From Rhizobium sp. L1K21 (GTDB lineage: Bacteria > Pseudomonadota > Alphaproteobacteria > Rhizobiales > Rhizobiaceae), in the NCBI RefSeq assembly GCF_024055895.1, contig NZ_JAMXLE010000002.1, forward strand, positions 186,001 through 250,000: a DNA stretch of 64,000 nucleotides, given 5' to 3'. Each line of letters opens with the position of its first letter. Within the stretch, counting starts at the first letter, position 1. The position numbers and the translations under genes are program-made. Under the pieces are notes generated by a model. The model worked only from the letters and a program-made list of their open reading frames with translations. It was not told the origin of the DNA and ran no database searches. Positions 16,872-25,919 of this stretch are shown one piece after another.

Positions 16872-18230
16872 TTACCAGCGACGCTCGAAGCGACGGCGAA
16901 GAATGATTGCAATCAGGTTCATCATAACCAGGAACACCAGGAGTACGATGATGGCACCGGATGCGCGCTCCACGAAGGCCGGGTCGCCGCGCTGGGTCCA
17001 GTTGTAAACCTGCACCGGCAGAGCCGAGGCCGGATCAAAGAAGCCCTCCGGAGGAGCGGCGGGGTATTCGCGAACGAAGGCCACCATGCCGATGAGAAGC
17101 AACGGTGCGGTTTCACCCAGCGCCTGTGCCAGACCAATGATCGTGCCGGTGAGAATGCCCGGCATCGCCAGCGGCAGAACGTGGTGGAAAATGGACTGCA
17201 TTTTCGAAGCGCCGACGCCAAGGGCTGCATCGCGAATGGACGGCGGCACAGCCTTCAATGCAGCACGCGTGGCGATGATGATCGTCGGCAGCGTCATCAG
17301 GGTCAGCACCAGACCACCAACGATAGGCGCAGACTGCGGCAGGCCGGCATAGTTGATGAAGACGGCAAGGCCCAGAATACCGAAAACGATGGATGGAACG
17401 GCGGCCAGATTGGCGATGTTCACCTCGATCAAGTCGGTCAGGCGGTTTTGCGGGGCGAACTCTTCCAGATAGATCGAGGCGGCCACACCGATGGGAAGCG
17501 ACAGGACCAGCACGATCAGCATCATATAGGCCGAGCCGAGGATTGCGACGCCGAGGCCGGCAGCTTCCGGACGCGTGTCGGAGGCATCAGGCGCGGTGAA
17601 GAAATCCCAGTTGAATGCGGTCGTCAAAATGCCGGCCTGTTTCAACTCGTCCGCCAGTTTGAGCTGTTCGGGGGACACGTTCTTGTCCAGCTCGGCGGAC
17701 GCCATGGTCACGCGGCCCTTGTAGTATCCGTCGATACGACCCGACGCCAGAAGCTTGAAGGGAACAGTCGTGCCAATCGCGTCGATATGGGAAAGAACAT
17801 AGTTGCGCAGCGTGGCCGGTGCTTCCTTGGAAATCAGTTCCGCGGCCGCCTTGGCGTTCAGACCATCGATGGAAATGCCCTCAGCTGCCATCTTCTTCTT
17901 AATCGCCTCCTGGATCAGCGGCATGTAACCGAATGTGGTTACCTTGGCGATCTCGTCAGGATTGCGATTGCCAGACTTGTCGAGCTTTGCGGCATCAAGA
18001 TGAATATCGACTGCGATGTAGGTCTGCTGGAAAGAGGACAGGCCATTGCTGAGGATGGAGGCCAGGAGACCGATGAGCGCCAGGACGCCGATCATGACGG
18101 CGATCTGCCCCATACGACGGAAGCGGGCCTCTGCGGCATTGCGCTTCTTCGTGCGTTCATCGAGAACCAGCAGCGAGCCGCCAACCTGGCGCACGTTGTT
18201 GTTTGAGAGCGTTGCGGTTGCGTCGGTCAT
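16872..18230 (-). CDS. pstA: Phosphate ABC transporter permease PstA, enlarged form
   Basis: 452 residues from the ATG at 18230, which shares one base with the pstC stop. It is much longer than E. coli PstA (296). After the first membrane span (IAVMIGVLALIGLLASIL) there is a periplasmic insertion of roughly 170 residues, then the transporter core LGSAYMMLIVLVLSLPIGVA with EAA-loop-like RDAALGVGASKMQSIFHHVL. Such long forms are usual in Hyphomicrobiales. It imports phosphate with PstC, PstB and PstS. Confidence 0.94.
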   Translation of the reverse strand: MTDATATLSNNNVRQVGGSLLVLDERTKKRNAAEARFRRMGQIAVMIGVLALIGLLASILSNGLSSFQQTYIAVDIHLDAAKLDKSGNRNPDEIAKVTTFGYMPLIQEAIKKKMAAEGISIDGLNAKAAAELISKEAPATLRNYVLSHIDAIGTTVPFKLLASGRIDGYYKGRVTMASAELDKNVSPEQLKLADELKQAGILTTAFNWDFFTAPDASDTRPEAAGLGVAILGSAYMMLIVLVLSLPIGVAASIYLEEFAPQNRLTDLIEVNIANLAAVPSIVFGILGLAVFINYAGLPQSAPIVGGLVLTLMTLPTIIIATRAALKAVPPSIRDAALGVGASKMQSIFHHVLPLAMPGILTGTIIGLAQALGETAPLLLIGMVAFVREYPAAPPEGFFDPASALPVQVYNWTQRGDPAFVERASGAIIVLLVFLVMMNLIAIILRRRFERRW

Positions 18231-19690
18231 TAGTCGTATTGCTCCCGGTATTTGCGCACGATGACGAGGGCCAGAACATTGAGGCACAGAGTGAAGACAA
18301 AAAGCGTCAGACCCAGCGCGAAGGCAACGAGCGTTTCAGGGCTCGCAAATTCGGTGTCGCCCGTCAGCTGGCTGACGATCTTCACCGTCACGGTCGTCAT
18401 GGCTTCCAGTGGGTTGAGGTCCATTCTGGCGGCTGCACCCGCGCCCATGACCACGATCATGGTTTCACCGATGGCACGGCTGGCGGCCAGAAGAATGGCA
18501 CCCACGACGCCCGGAAGGGCGGCCGGCATGATAACCTGCTTGATGGTTTCGGACTGCGTGGCACCAAGGCCATAGGAACCGTCGCGCAGCGATTGCGGAA
18601 CCGCGTTGATAATGTCGTCGGAGAGCGAACTGACAAAGGGGATCAGCATGATGCCCATGACGAGGCCGGCTGTCAGCACCGAAGACGAGGAGTTGCCAAG
18701 ACCGAGCGGCTGGGCAAGCCAATCGCGCAGGAAAGGGCCAACCGTGATCAGCGCGAAGAGACCATAAACGATCGTCGGAATGCCGGCGAGAATTTCAATG
18801 GCCGGTTTGGCAAGGCTGCGGACCGTCTTGCCAGCATATTCGGCGAGATAGATGGCGATCATCAATCCAACCGGCACCGCGAAGAGAAGGGCGACGAAGG
18901 AGACGTAGATCGTGCCCCAGAGAAGCGGGATAATGCCGAGGTCAGAACCGCCGCGGAACTGCGGGTTCCAGGTCAGCGAGAAGAAAAAGTCCTTCGCCGG
19001 ATACATCTGGAAGAAGTGGATCGATTCAAACAGAAGCGATGCAACGATGCCGAAGGTCGTGAGGATCGCGACCAGCGACGAGCCCATCAGCAGCGCCTTG
19101 ATAAAGGATTCGCTGACGTTTCGTGCGCGCATCTCAGGACGAACGCGGCTGTAGGCGATCGCAGCGAAGACGATCGAAACCACAAGAACGGCAAAGACCA
19201 TCAGGCTGGAACCGAGATGCTTGGCGTCGCGATATTCACGCGCTGCGTCAAGCACCGGAACCGGGATGTCGGAGCCCACCGCAACACCCACTTCGGCCAG
19301 ACGCGAGCGTACATTGGTGAAATCGGCACGCATGCGGGAGAGCTCTTCTTCGCTCAATCCGCCCTTTTCGGCCAGCACATCCAGCCCATCGGCGATGCGG
19401 TGAACATCGGCCATGACCAGGCTGCGGGCACCGCCATCGGGAATGACACTGTCGGGGATCATCCGGCTGACGCCGGTTTCGATCAGAATTGGCTGAATGA
19501 ACAGCCATGCGATCATGAGGAGAAAGGCAGGAACGGCAGCAAAAAGCGCGACCGAATGGCCGTAATAGCCAGGAAGCGAATGCAATTTGACGTTATCGCG
19601 CGCAGCAAGGGACAGGGCGCGCTGTCTTCCGAGTATGAAGCCGAGCACAGCTATGCCCAGTATGACGACGATCAGAATTCCCGCGCTCAT
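18230..19690 (-). CDS. pstC: Phosphate ABC transporter permease PstC, enlarged form
   Basis: 486 residues from the ATG at 19690, chosen because the first span (MSAGILIVVILGIAVLGFIL) begins there; a further start 42 bp upstream is possible. The N-terminal region contains extra spans and a loop of about 150 residues before the core permease LLFAVPVGLMIAIYLAEYAG and the EAA-like SYGLGATQSETIKQVIMPAA. E. coli PstC has 319 residues. pstS lies 72 bp upstream. Confidence 0.93.
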   Translation of the reverse strand: MSAGILIVVILGIAVLGFILGRQRALSLAARDNVKLHSLPGYYGHSVALFAAVPAFLLMIAWLFIQPILIETGVSRMIPDSVIPDGGARSLVMADVHRIADGLDVLAEKGGLSEEELSRMRADFTNVRSRLAEVGVAVGSDIPVPVLDAAREYRDAKHLGSSLMVFAVLVVSIVFAAIAYSRVRPEMRARNVSESFIKALLMGSSLVAILTTFGIVASLLFESIHFFQMYPAKDFFFSLTWNPQFRGGSDLGIIPLLWGTIYVSFVALLFAVPVGLMIAIYLAEYAGKTVRSLAKPAIEILAGIPTIVYGLFALITVGPFLRDWLAQPLGLGNSSSSVLTAGLVMGIMLIPFVSSLSDDIINAVPQSLRDGSYGLGATQSETIKQVIMPAALPGVVGAILLAASRAIGETMIVVMGAGAAARMDLNPLEAMTTVTVKIVSQLTGDTEFASPETLVAFALGLTLFVFTLCLNVLALVIVRKYREQYD

Positions 19691-19762
19691 ATTTCCAACT
19701 CTTTTCCAGAAAACAAGCTGATGGCGCACCAACGCGCCACCAGCCTTCGTTCGAAACTGAAC

Positions 19763-20803
19763 TTAGTTCAGGGGACCCATCGGGGTGCGGTTCTTGACAG
19801 CTTCCTGGGTCTTTGCGAGTTCCGGATCGGAAACCAGACCGTAAGCTGCGAGCGGGCCGTTCGGGCCAGCCATGTCGTCGGAAACGAAGAACTCAACATA
19901 TTCCTGGAGGCCAGGGATCACGTCGAGGTGTGCGTTCTTGACGTAGAAGTAAAGCGGACGGGAAACCGGGTACTCGCCAGAAGCGATGGTTTCGGTCGAC
20001 GGCGTTACGCCAGACATGGTTGCAACCTGAAGCTTGTCGGTGTTGTTTTCATAGAAAGACAGACCGAAAACGCCGATGCCGTTCTTGTTGGCGTCGATGC
20101 GAGCCAGCGTTTCAGTGTAGTCGCCGTCGATGTCAACAGAGACGCCGTCGGTGCGCAGCTGCATGCAAGCCTTTTCAGCAGCCTTTTCGTCGCCGTTGTT
20201 TTCAGCCTTGAGGGCTTCCAGCGTGCCGTCTTCTTCACAACCAGCAACGATCACCTTCTCGTCGAACACTTCGCGGGTGCCGTGCTTGGTGCCCGGTACG
20301 AAAGCCAGGATGTCCTGGTCAGCGAAATCAGAGTTGATTTCGTTCCACTTCTTGTAGGGGTTGTCGACGAGCTTGCCGTCTACAACAACCTTGGCAGCCA
20401 GAGCCTTGTGCCAGTCAGCCGGGGTGAACGCGAAGGACGGACCGTTGATGTCAGAGGCGAAAACGATACCGTCGTAACCGATGCGCACTTCCTGGATTTC
20501 GTTAACGCCATTGGCCTTGCAGGTGTCGATATCGGACTGCTTGATACGGGAAGAGGAGTTGGCGATGTCGATGGTGTTTTCGCCAACGCCTTCGCACAGA
20601 GCCTTACGGCCAGCGCCCGAACCGCCACCTTCAACAACAGGCGTCGGGAAATCGAAGTTTTCGCCGAATGCTTCAGCAACGATCGATGCATAAGGCAGAA
20701 CCGTAGAGGAACCCTTGATCTGGATGTTGTCGCGAGCCACTGCGGCGCCGGCAAAAGCAGCAGAAGCTGCGAGCGCGGCGATGGTGATCTTAAGAGCGTT
20801 CAT
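19763..20803 (-). CDS. pstS: Phosphate-binding periplasmic protein
   Basis: 346 residues with an N-terminal signal peptide (ITIAALAASAAFAGAAVA, cut before RDNIQIKG). IKGSSTVLPYASIVAEAFGE is the phosphate-binding strand-helix, and GGGSGAGRKALCEG with NSSSRIKQSD completes the binding cleft typical of the PstS/SphX group. It delivers phosphate to PstCA. A Pho box lies about 100 bp upstream, so it is the likely first gene of the PhoB-controlled transcript. Confidence 0.96.
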   Translation of the reverse strand: MNALKITIAALAASAAFAGAAVARDNIQIKGSSTVLPYASIVAEAFGENFDFPTPVVEGGGSGAGRKALCEGVGENTIDIANSSSRIKQSDIDTCKANGVNEIQEVRIGYDGIVFASDINGPSFAFTPADWHKALAAKVVVDGKLVDNPYKKWNEINSDFADQDILAFVPGTKHGTREVFDEKVIVAGCEEDGTLEALKAENNGDEKAAEKACMQLRTDGVSVDIDGDYTETLARIDANKNGIGVFGLSFYENNTDKLQVATMSGVTPSTETIASGEYPVSRPLYFYVKNAHLDVIPGLQEYVEFFVSDDMAGPNGPLAAYGLVSDPELAKTQEAVKNRTPMGPLN

Positions 20804-20904
20804 AAAAGTCTCCCGTTTATGGGCTTGAATTCAAAATCCGGCGGCCTGCCGCCGTTTGCCTCCTTCAGGCTAGCCATTCTCTAGCCAGTTGCAGCATACC
20901 TTTT

Positions 20905-20933
20905 ATGTCACTTTGGTGAAACATTTGTGACAT
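20905..20933 (-). promoter_or_regulatory. Pho box of the pst operon, three 7-bp repeats
   Basis: On the minus strand the order is ATGTCAC-AAAT-GTTTCAC-CAAA-GTGACAT: 7-bp units spaced by 4 bp (11-bp period), as in PhoB sites with consensus CTGTCAT. A TATGCT -10-like element lies just downstream (20898-20893), where the Pho box would replace the -35. The position about 100 bp upstream of pstS fits PhoB activation. Confidence 0.6.
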
Positions 20934-20980
20934 ATTATCTATTTGAAATTATTATGGTATTTCTGACGTCTGCGAAGTTA

Positions 20981-20998
20981 TGTGACTTTATATGTCAA
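20981..20998 (-). promoter_or_regulatory. Second Pho-box-like site over the phoR stop codon
   Basis: On the minus strand TTGACAT-ATAA-AGTCACA has the 7-4-7 spacing, with five of seven consensus bases in each half. It covers the phoR stop codon (20997-20995) and lies about 50 bp upstream of the better Pho box, so it may add PhoB dimers. Weaker evidence than the first site. Confidence 0.35.
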
Positions 20999-22230
20999 AA
21001 ACGGACCGTAAAAGCAGATCCTTCCCCCTCTTTTGAGGTCACGATCAGGCGGGCGCGGTGGCGGGTGAGGATATGTTTGACGATGGCGAGGCCGAGACCG
21101 GTGCCTTTTTTGGAGCGGCTGGCCTCCACGCTGACGCGATAGAAGCGCTCGGTAAGGCGCGGAATGTGTTCGGCGGGAATGCCCTGCCCGTAGTCGCGCA
21201 CAGTGACCTCGACCGGTGTTTCACCGCCGCCGCCCAGCGTGATATCGACCTTCTTACCTTCCTGCCCGTATTTGCAGGCATTCTGGATGAGATTTTCGAA
21301 AACCTGCATCAATTCATCGCGGTCGCCGGTGACGACGACCGGGTTTTCCGGCAGGTGAAGTCTCAATTCTACGTCCAGATCATTGGCCAGATGGGTAAGC
21401 CCATCGCGGACCTGCCCGAGCAGAGGGCCGAGATCGACTTTCTCGGAGGGCGCAATATGCGCCTTCAGCTCGAGGCGCGACAGCGACAGGAGATCGTCAA
21501 CCAGACGGTTCATGCGGTTGACCTGCTCCATCATGATGCCGAGGAACTTTTCCGCAGCCTTGGGGTCCTTGCGCGCCGGCCCCTGCAGCGTTTCAATGAA
21601 ACCACCCACAGCAGCGAGTGGCGTGCGCAGCTCATGGCTGGCATTGGCAACAAAGTCGGAGCGCATGCGGTCCAGCCGGCGCGTTTCGGAAATGTCGCGG
21701 AAGGACAAAACAAAATAGCGCGCAACGCCACTACCTTGAACAGATGCGGCGACCTCGGCGCAATTGACGGCATAGACCTGGGTCGATGGCAGGCGTTCGG
21801 AATATTCGACCTCGGTCGATTTTCCGGCTGCAATGGTCTCGCGCACCATATCGAGTATAGCAGGCGAGCGGTTTCGCAAACTGACATGCTGGCCGACCGG
21901 CCCTTCCCCGAAGGTTTTTGCAGCCACCGGGTTTTCAAAGACAATATTCTCGCGGGCATCGAGAAGATAAAGCGGCATATCGGTGGCCGCCAATGCGCCC
22001 TTGATCCCGGCCAGCCTGTCGGCCTCGCCGGAAAAGACATCAATCTTTTCAGCGGTTTTGCGGCGGCTTGGGGCGCGGATGAGCACAGCGGCGGCGACCA
22101 CCGTGGCAAAGAGAACCGAAACAGCCCAATGGACGCCCAAAACGGCAGCGGCAGTGGCGGCGAGAACGGCCAGAAGAACAATCACCCCGCCACGGCCGGA
22201 GCGTTCTTCATCGCCTGTATCGCTATCCAT
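20995..22230 (-). CDS. phoR: Phosphate regulon sensor histidine kinase
   Basis: 411 residues from the ATG at 22230, which has GAGG nine bases upstream; an in-frame GTG at 22272 would add 14 residues. Two membrane spans lie near residues 15-50, a PAS domain around 70-180, the phospho-acceptor H199 in FVANASHELRTPL, and the ATPase with NLIQNACKYG, DYGQGIPAEH and GTGLGLAIVKHIL. It senses phosphate status through Pst/PhoU and phosphorylates PhoB. A perfect Pho half-site CTGTCAT (22328-22322, minus) about 90 bp upstream hints at autoregulation. Confidence 0.95.
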   Translation of the reverse strand: MDSDTGDEERSGRGGVIVLLAVLAATAAAVLGVHWAVSVLFATVVAAAVLIRAPSRRKTAEKIDVFSGEADRLAGIKGALAATDMPLYLLDARENIVFENPVAAKTFGEGPVGQHVSLRNRSPAILDMVRETIAAGKSTEVEYSERLPSTQVYAVNCAEVAASVQGSGVARYFVLSFRDISETRRLDRMRSDFVANASHELRTPLAAVGGFIETLQGPARKDPKAAEKFLGIMMEQVNRMNRLVDDLLSLSRLELKAHIAPSEKVDLGPLLGQVRDGLTHLANDLDVELRLHLPENPVVVTGDRDELMQVFENLIQNACKYGQEGKKVDITLGGGGETPVEVTVRDYGQGIPAEHIPRLTERFYRVSVEASRSKKGTGLGLAIVKHILTRHRARLIVTSKEGEGSAFTVRF

Positions 22231-22400
22231 TCCGGCCTCGACCAATTCCACTACCTTTTGATGCCATAACACGTTTCAACACCATGCGGGAGATTTTGAA
22301 AGCATGGTCTAGCCGATTCATATGACAGTTTTTATTTGTAGGCCGGGTTGAATTCGCGTCGCGCTTATGGCCATCCTGCCTCCGTCAAAGACCGAAAAAT

Positions 22401-23291
22401 ATGGCGGGAACCATGGGCGATAGCGAAAGCAGGAAAACCGAAATCTTCATCAACGGCAAGACACGGACATTCGACGTCGATGATCCCGACCTGCCGGACT
22501 GGGTGGAAGAAGAGGCGCTTGCATCCGGCAATTTCCCTTACAGGAAAAAGCTCTCCAAGAAGAAGTACGAAAAGGAGCTCTACGATCTGCAGAAGGAGCT
22601 TGTGAAGGTTCAATATTGGCTGCAGGCGACCGGCGGGCGTGTGATGGCGCTCTTTGAAGGACGCGACGCTGCCGGCAAGGGCGGCACGATTGCGGCGACC
22701 TTGCAATATATGAACCCGCGTTCAGCGCGGGCGGTAGCGCTTTCCAAGCCGACGGAAAAAGAGCGTACGCAATGGTATTTCCAGCGTTATGTGGAGCATT
22801 TTCCCTCCGGCGGCGAGTTCGTGGCCTTCGACCGCTCATGGTATAACCGCGCCGGTGTGGAGCCGGTGATGGGTTTTTGCACCCCGGAAGAGCATCGCGC
22901 CTTTCTGAAGGCAGTTCCCAATTTTGAACAGATGATCGTCAATGACGATATTCATTTCTTCAAGTTCTGGCTGAATATCGGTCGAGAGATGCAGCTCAAA
23001 CGCTTCCACGACCGCGCCAACGATCCGCTGAAAACGTGGAAGCTTTCGCCCATGGATATCGCCGCGCTGAACAAGTGGGACGATTACACGCAAAAGCGCG
23101 ACCAGATGATGCTGGAAACGCATAGCGGACAGGCACCATGGACGGTGGTGCGGGCCAACGACAAACGCCGTGCACGGCTGAATGTCATCCGCCACATTCT
23201 TCTGCATCTGCAATATGATGGAAAGGACCGTGAGGCGATCGGCGAGATTGATCACGACATCATCGGCCAGGGGCCCGACCTTCTGGACTGA
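22401..23291 (+). CDS. ppk2: Polyphosphate kinase 2
   Basis: 296 residues, one PPK2 domain. Walker A is [13 protein letters not shown] (about residues 94-106), followed by the lid and Walker B region [20 protein letters not shown], then [21 protein letters not shown]2 enzymes transfer phosphate between polyphosphate and nucleoside diphosphates. An ATG 12 bp downstream (MGDSESRK) is an alternative start. It is divergent from phoR with about 170 bp between, which ties it to phosphate physiology. Confidence 0.95.
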   Translation: MAGTMGDSESRKTEIFINGKTRTFDVDDPDLPDWVEEEALASGNFPYRKKLSKKKYEKELYDLQKELVKVQYWLQATGGRVMALFEGRDAAGKGGTIAATLQYMNPRSARAVALSKPTEKERTQWYFQRYVEHFPSGGEFVAFDRSWYNRAGVEPVMGFCTPEEHRAFLKAVPNFEQMIVNDDIHFFKFWLNIGREMQLKRFHDRANDPLKTWKLSPMDIAALNKWDDYTQKRDQMMLETHSGQAPWTVVRANDKRRARLNVIRHILLHLQYDGKDREAIGEIDHDIIGQGPDLLD

Positions 23292-23345
23292 TGAAAGAGA
23301 CATGAGCGGTCTTGAGGGGGAACAGTGCATTCCCCTTCGTGCGCC

Positions 23346-24638
23346 TCACGTGTCGCCCGCGTCGCCCTTCGGCTCGACGTGGACACCATAGAGTTCCATT
23401 TCGCCATCTGCGCCGCCGGCTGCGACATTCAGGTTGAGCTGACCGTCGCCGCTGTTTCCAGCGTCAGCGGGCATTTCCACCTCGAAAATGAGATCAACAT
23501 TGTCGTCGGTGAGGGTGAAACGGTGTCTGCCGCAATCCACCGAACCGCCGAAATCGCAGGTCACCGACAGCTGGGCATCCGGTGAAACGCCACGGGCGCT
23601 GATGGCGATGACGGACGGATTGCCCGCCATCTGACGCAGCAGATCCCGCGGGACGGGTATGGTGATGCTGCTTTCGGCACCGCCTGCGGGGGCGCTGACA
23701 TAGAGGAACTGCGTCTCGCCTTCGCGGCGGACCTCTGCACTCACATCGGCACCGCGCTCAACCGTGCCGTCGCCGGGATCATACACGGTCTCCCAACCTT
23801 CGCCAAAACCACGTTCGGGACGGAAGGACTGCAGGCCGGGCGCTTCAAAATCCTCATCAGACGCTGTCGGCGGCGGGTTTGGCACGCTGGTGTCGCGCTC
23901 CTGAGGGCTCAGGAGAAGCCCGGTGCTATCGACCCACCAATAGGCTGCGGCACCGAACGCAATGAGAATGACCAGCGAAAACAATCTCGCACGCCAGCGC
24001 CTGCGCGGCTTTTCCTTTTGCTTCTTCTGCCTTTTTGGCGGCGGTGCCACGCGATCTTCAAGGTGGTCGGCCTTTGGTTCGGCGACGGGTGCTTCGTCCA
24101 AATCGGACGTCTCGGCGCGCGGATGTGGCACCACCCCCAGACGGCCATCTGCCGCAACACCGCCAAGATCGGGTGCGGCTGAAATCGGTGCACTCTGATA
24201 ATGATCGCCTCGATCAACCTCGACCGAAGGGGCCTGCGGCGGTTCGGCGGTGTCATCAACACGACCGACGGGCGCGGACGGAAAATCCGGTTCGGACGGA
24301 GCAACCGGTTCCGGTGCGGGCGCTGGCTGTTCATCCATCGCAGGATTGGCTGCATGCCGCGGCTCGGGCTGTGCATCAACGGCTGCGGCACGGCTGGCAT
24401 TTTCGGCCGCAACCATCCGCTCGGTCTGAAGCAGTCGCTCCTCGCGCTCGATCTCCTCAATGAGCGCTTCCAGGCGGTGGCGCTGCTGGGCAACGACAGC
24501 CGAATCGGAAATGCCCTGCTTGCGCAGACCCGACTCCAGAGCCGAACGCGCAGACTGATAAATGCGCGCACGCATCTGTGCATCGGTATGCCCCGCCTTG
24601 GCGAGTGCGTTCCTGATTGCAGCTTCCAAACCTTTCAA
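23346..24638 (-). CDS. Single-span membrane protein with coiled-coil N-terminus, unknown function
   Basis: 430 residues. Residues 1-80 are helical and probably coiled-coil (ALIEEIEREERLLQTERMVA). Residues 80-200 are proline/acid-rich and low in complexity. A basic patch PPKRQKKQKEKPRRRWRARL precedes one membrane span, LFSLVILIAFGAAAYWWV. The C-terminal 190 residues form a probable periplasmic beta domain. The topology (long cytoplasmic N-terminus, one span) is inferred. I do not recognise the family. It is convergent with ppk2. Confidence 0.75.
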   Translation of the reverse strand: MKGLEAAIRNALAKAGHTDAQMRARIYQSARSALESGLRKQGISDSAVVAQQRHRLEALIEEIEREERLLQTERMVAAENASRAAAVDAQPEPRHAANPAMDEQPAPAPEPVAPSEPDFPSAPVGRVDDTAEPPQAPSVEVDRGDHYQSAPISAAPDLGGVAADGRLGVVPHPRAETSDLDEAPVAEPKADHLEDRVAPPPKRQKKQKEKPRRRWRARLFSLVILIAFGAAAYWWVDSTGLLLSPQERDTSVPNPPPTASDEDFEAPGLQSFRPERGFGEGWETVYDPGDGTVERGADVSAEVRREGETQFLYVSAPAGGAESSITIPVPRDLLRQMAGNPSVIAISARGVSPDAQLSVTCDFGGSVDCGRHRFTLTDDNVDLIFEVEMPADAGNSGDGQLNLNVAAGGADGEMELYGVHVEPKGDAGDT

Positions 24639-24849
24639 GGGCGGTTTTCTCCTCGTTGCGGCCTATCCGCCAGCATGTTCGATTGAAGCATCATCGCCTC
24701 GGTGAAAATATAGGTATCCAGCGGTAATGTCTGCAACGGAATTGTTCAAGCCTTATCGCCCCGGCATTTCACCGCTTCTCCACAGGCCGGCGGGCGGGCG
24801 GTCCACACAGTTTCCCGCTTTTCATCGAGGACAAGCTCTGATAAACGGC

Positions 24850-24863
24850 TTACGTGTGCGTAA
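24850..24863. promoter_or_regulatory. Inverted repeat operator candidate upstream of the nitronate monooxygenase-like gene
   Basis: TTACG-TGTG-CGTAA, followed directly by ACGTAAA, so a third TTTACGT-like arm overlaps. It lies 23-36 bp upstream of the start codon, overlapping the expected promoter or 5' end. Similar TTACG/CGTAA palindromes bind acyl-CoA or amino-acid degradation regulators in proteobacteria; the cognate factor is unknown. Confidence 0.4.
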
Positions 24864-24885
24864 ACGTAAATTTTTGGGAGGAATT

Positions 24886-25848
24886 ATGGCTTTACCCTCT
24901 ATTTTGAAAGATAATCTTCGCATTCCGGTTGTTGCTTCTCCGCTTTTCATTATCTCCCATCCTGCGCTGGTTCTCGCGCAATGCAAGGCCGGTGTCGTTG
25001 GATCCTTTCCGGCCTTGAATGCGCGACCGGAAGCCCAGCTGGACGAGTGGCTGGCGCAGATTACCGAAGAACTGGCCGACCATAACCAGAAGAACCCGGA
25101 TCGGCCTGCTGCCCCCTTTGCCGTGAACCAGATCGTTCACAATTCCAACAAGCGGTTGGAACATGATCTGCAAATGTGCGTGAAATACAAGGTTCCGATC
25201 GTGATTTCCTCGCTTGGTGCTGTGCCGGAGGTCAACCAGGCCATCCAGTCCTACGGCGGCATCGTTCTGCATGATGTGATCAACAACCGTCACGCCAATT
25301 CCGCCATCCGCAAGGGTGCGAACGGGTTGATCGCCGTTGCCACGGGTGCAGGCGGCCATGCGGGCAAGCTTTCCCCCTTCGCGCTCATTCAGGAAATCCG
25401 CGAATGGTTCGACGGACCGCTTCTGCTCTCGGGCTCAATTGCCAATGGCGGCGCCATTCTGGCAGCCCAGGCCATGGGTGCCGACATGGCCTATATCGGC
25501 TCGCCCTTTATCGCGACGGAAGAAGCCCGCGCGGTGGACGAATACAAGAAGATGATTGTCGACAGCCACGCCGACGATATCGTCTATTCCAACTATTTCA
25601 CCGGCGTCCACGGCAACTACCTGAAGCCCTCGATTGCTGCAGCCGGCATGGACCCGGATCATCTGCCCGAGGCCGACCCCTCGAAGATGGATTTCAGCCA
25701 GGCGGCAACCGGCGGCGCCAAAGCCTGGAAAGATATCTGGGGCTGTGGCCAGGGCATTGGCGCGGTCAAGGAAATCGGTCCGGCTTCAGCCCTTGTCGAC
25801 CGGCTGGAGCGCGAATATCGCGCGGCGAAAAAGAATATCTGCGGCTGA
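24886..25848 (+). CDS. Nitronate monooxygenase-like FMN oxidoreductase (2-nitropropane dioxygenase family)
   Basis: 320 residues from the ATG at 24886, with GGGAGG at 24876-24881 deciding the start. FMN TIM-barrel signatures include PVVASPLFIISHPALVLAQC, the GANGLIAVATGAGGHAG loop with the catalytic-type histidine, and LLSGSIANGGAILAAQAMGA followed by YIGSPFIAT. The family oxidises alkyl nitronates or acts as enoyl reductases, and the substrate is not evident. A strong terminator follows. Confidence 0.9.
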   Translation: MALPSILKDNLRIPVVASPLFIISHPALVLAQCKAGVVGSFPALNARPEAQLDEWLAQITEELADHNQKNPDRPAAPFAVNQIVHNSNKRLEHDLQMCVKYKVPIVISSLGAVPEVNQAIQSYGGIVLHDVINNRHANSAIRKGANGLIAVATGAGGHAGKLSPFALIQEIREWFDGPLLLSGSIANGGAILAAQAMGADMAYIGSPFIATEEARAVDEYKKMIVDSHADDIVYSNYFTGVHGNYLKPSIAAAGMDPDHLPEADPSKMDFSQAATGGAKAWKDIWGCGQGIGAVKEIGPASALVDRLEREYRAAKKNICG

Positions 25849-25872
25849 TTTTTTCCGCTATAGACAGCGGAA

Positions 25873-25907
25873 CCTGGTGGCGCTCGGGGCCACCGGGTCT
25901 TTTTTTT
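25873..25907 (+). terminator. Rho-independent terminator after the nitronate monooxygenase-like gene
   Basis: Stem CCTGGTGGC / GCCACCGGG (9 bp with one G-T pair) around a 7-nt loop, followed by TCTTTTTTTT. It lies 25 bp after the stop codon and ends 12 bp before the next start codon, so the DUF1176 gene must be transcribed by readthrough or from a promoter overlapping the hairpin. Confidence 0.85.
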
Positions 25908-25919
25908 GCGGAGAGCATC

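Noticed and set aside
14448-20884. Very long open frames on the plus strand (14448-18206 and 18203-20884) opposite the pho/pst genes
   Set aside because: They lie antisense to phoB, phoU, pstBACS with clear family motifs. They arise because high GC codon bias removes stops in the complementary frame. No domain is visible in their translations.
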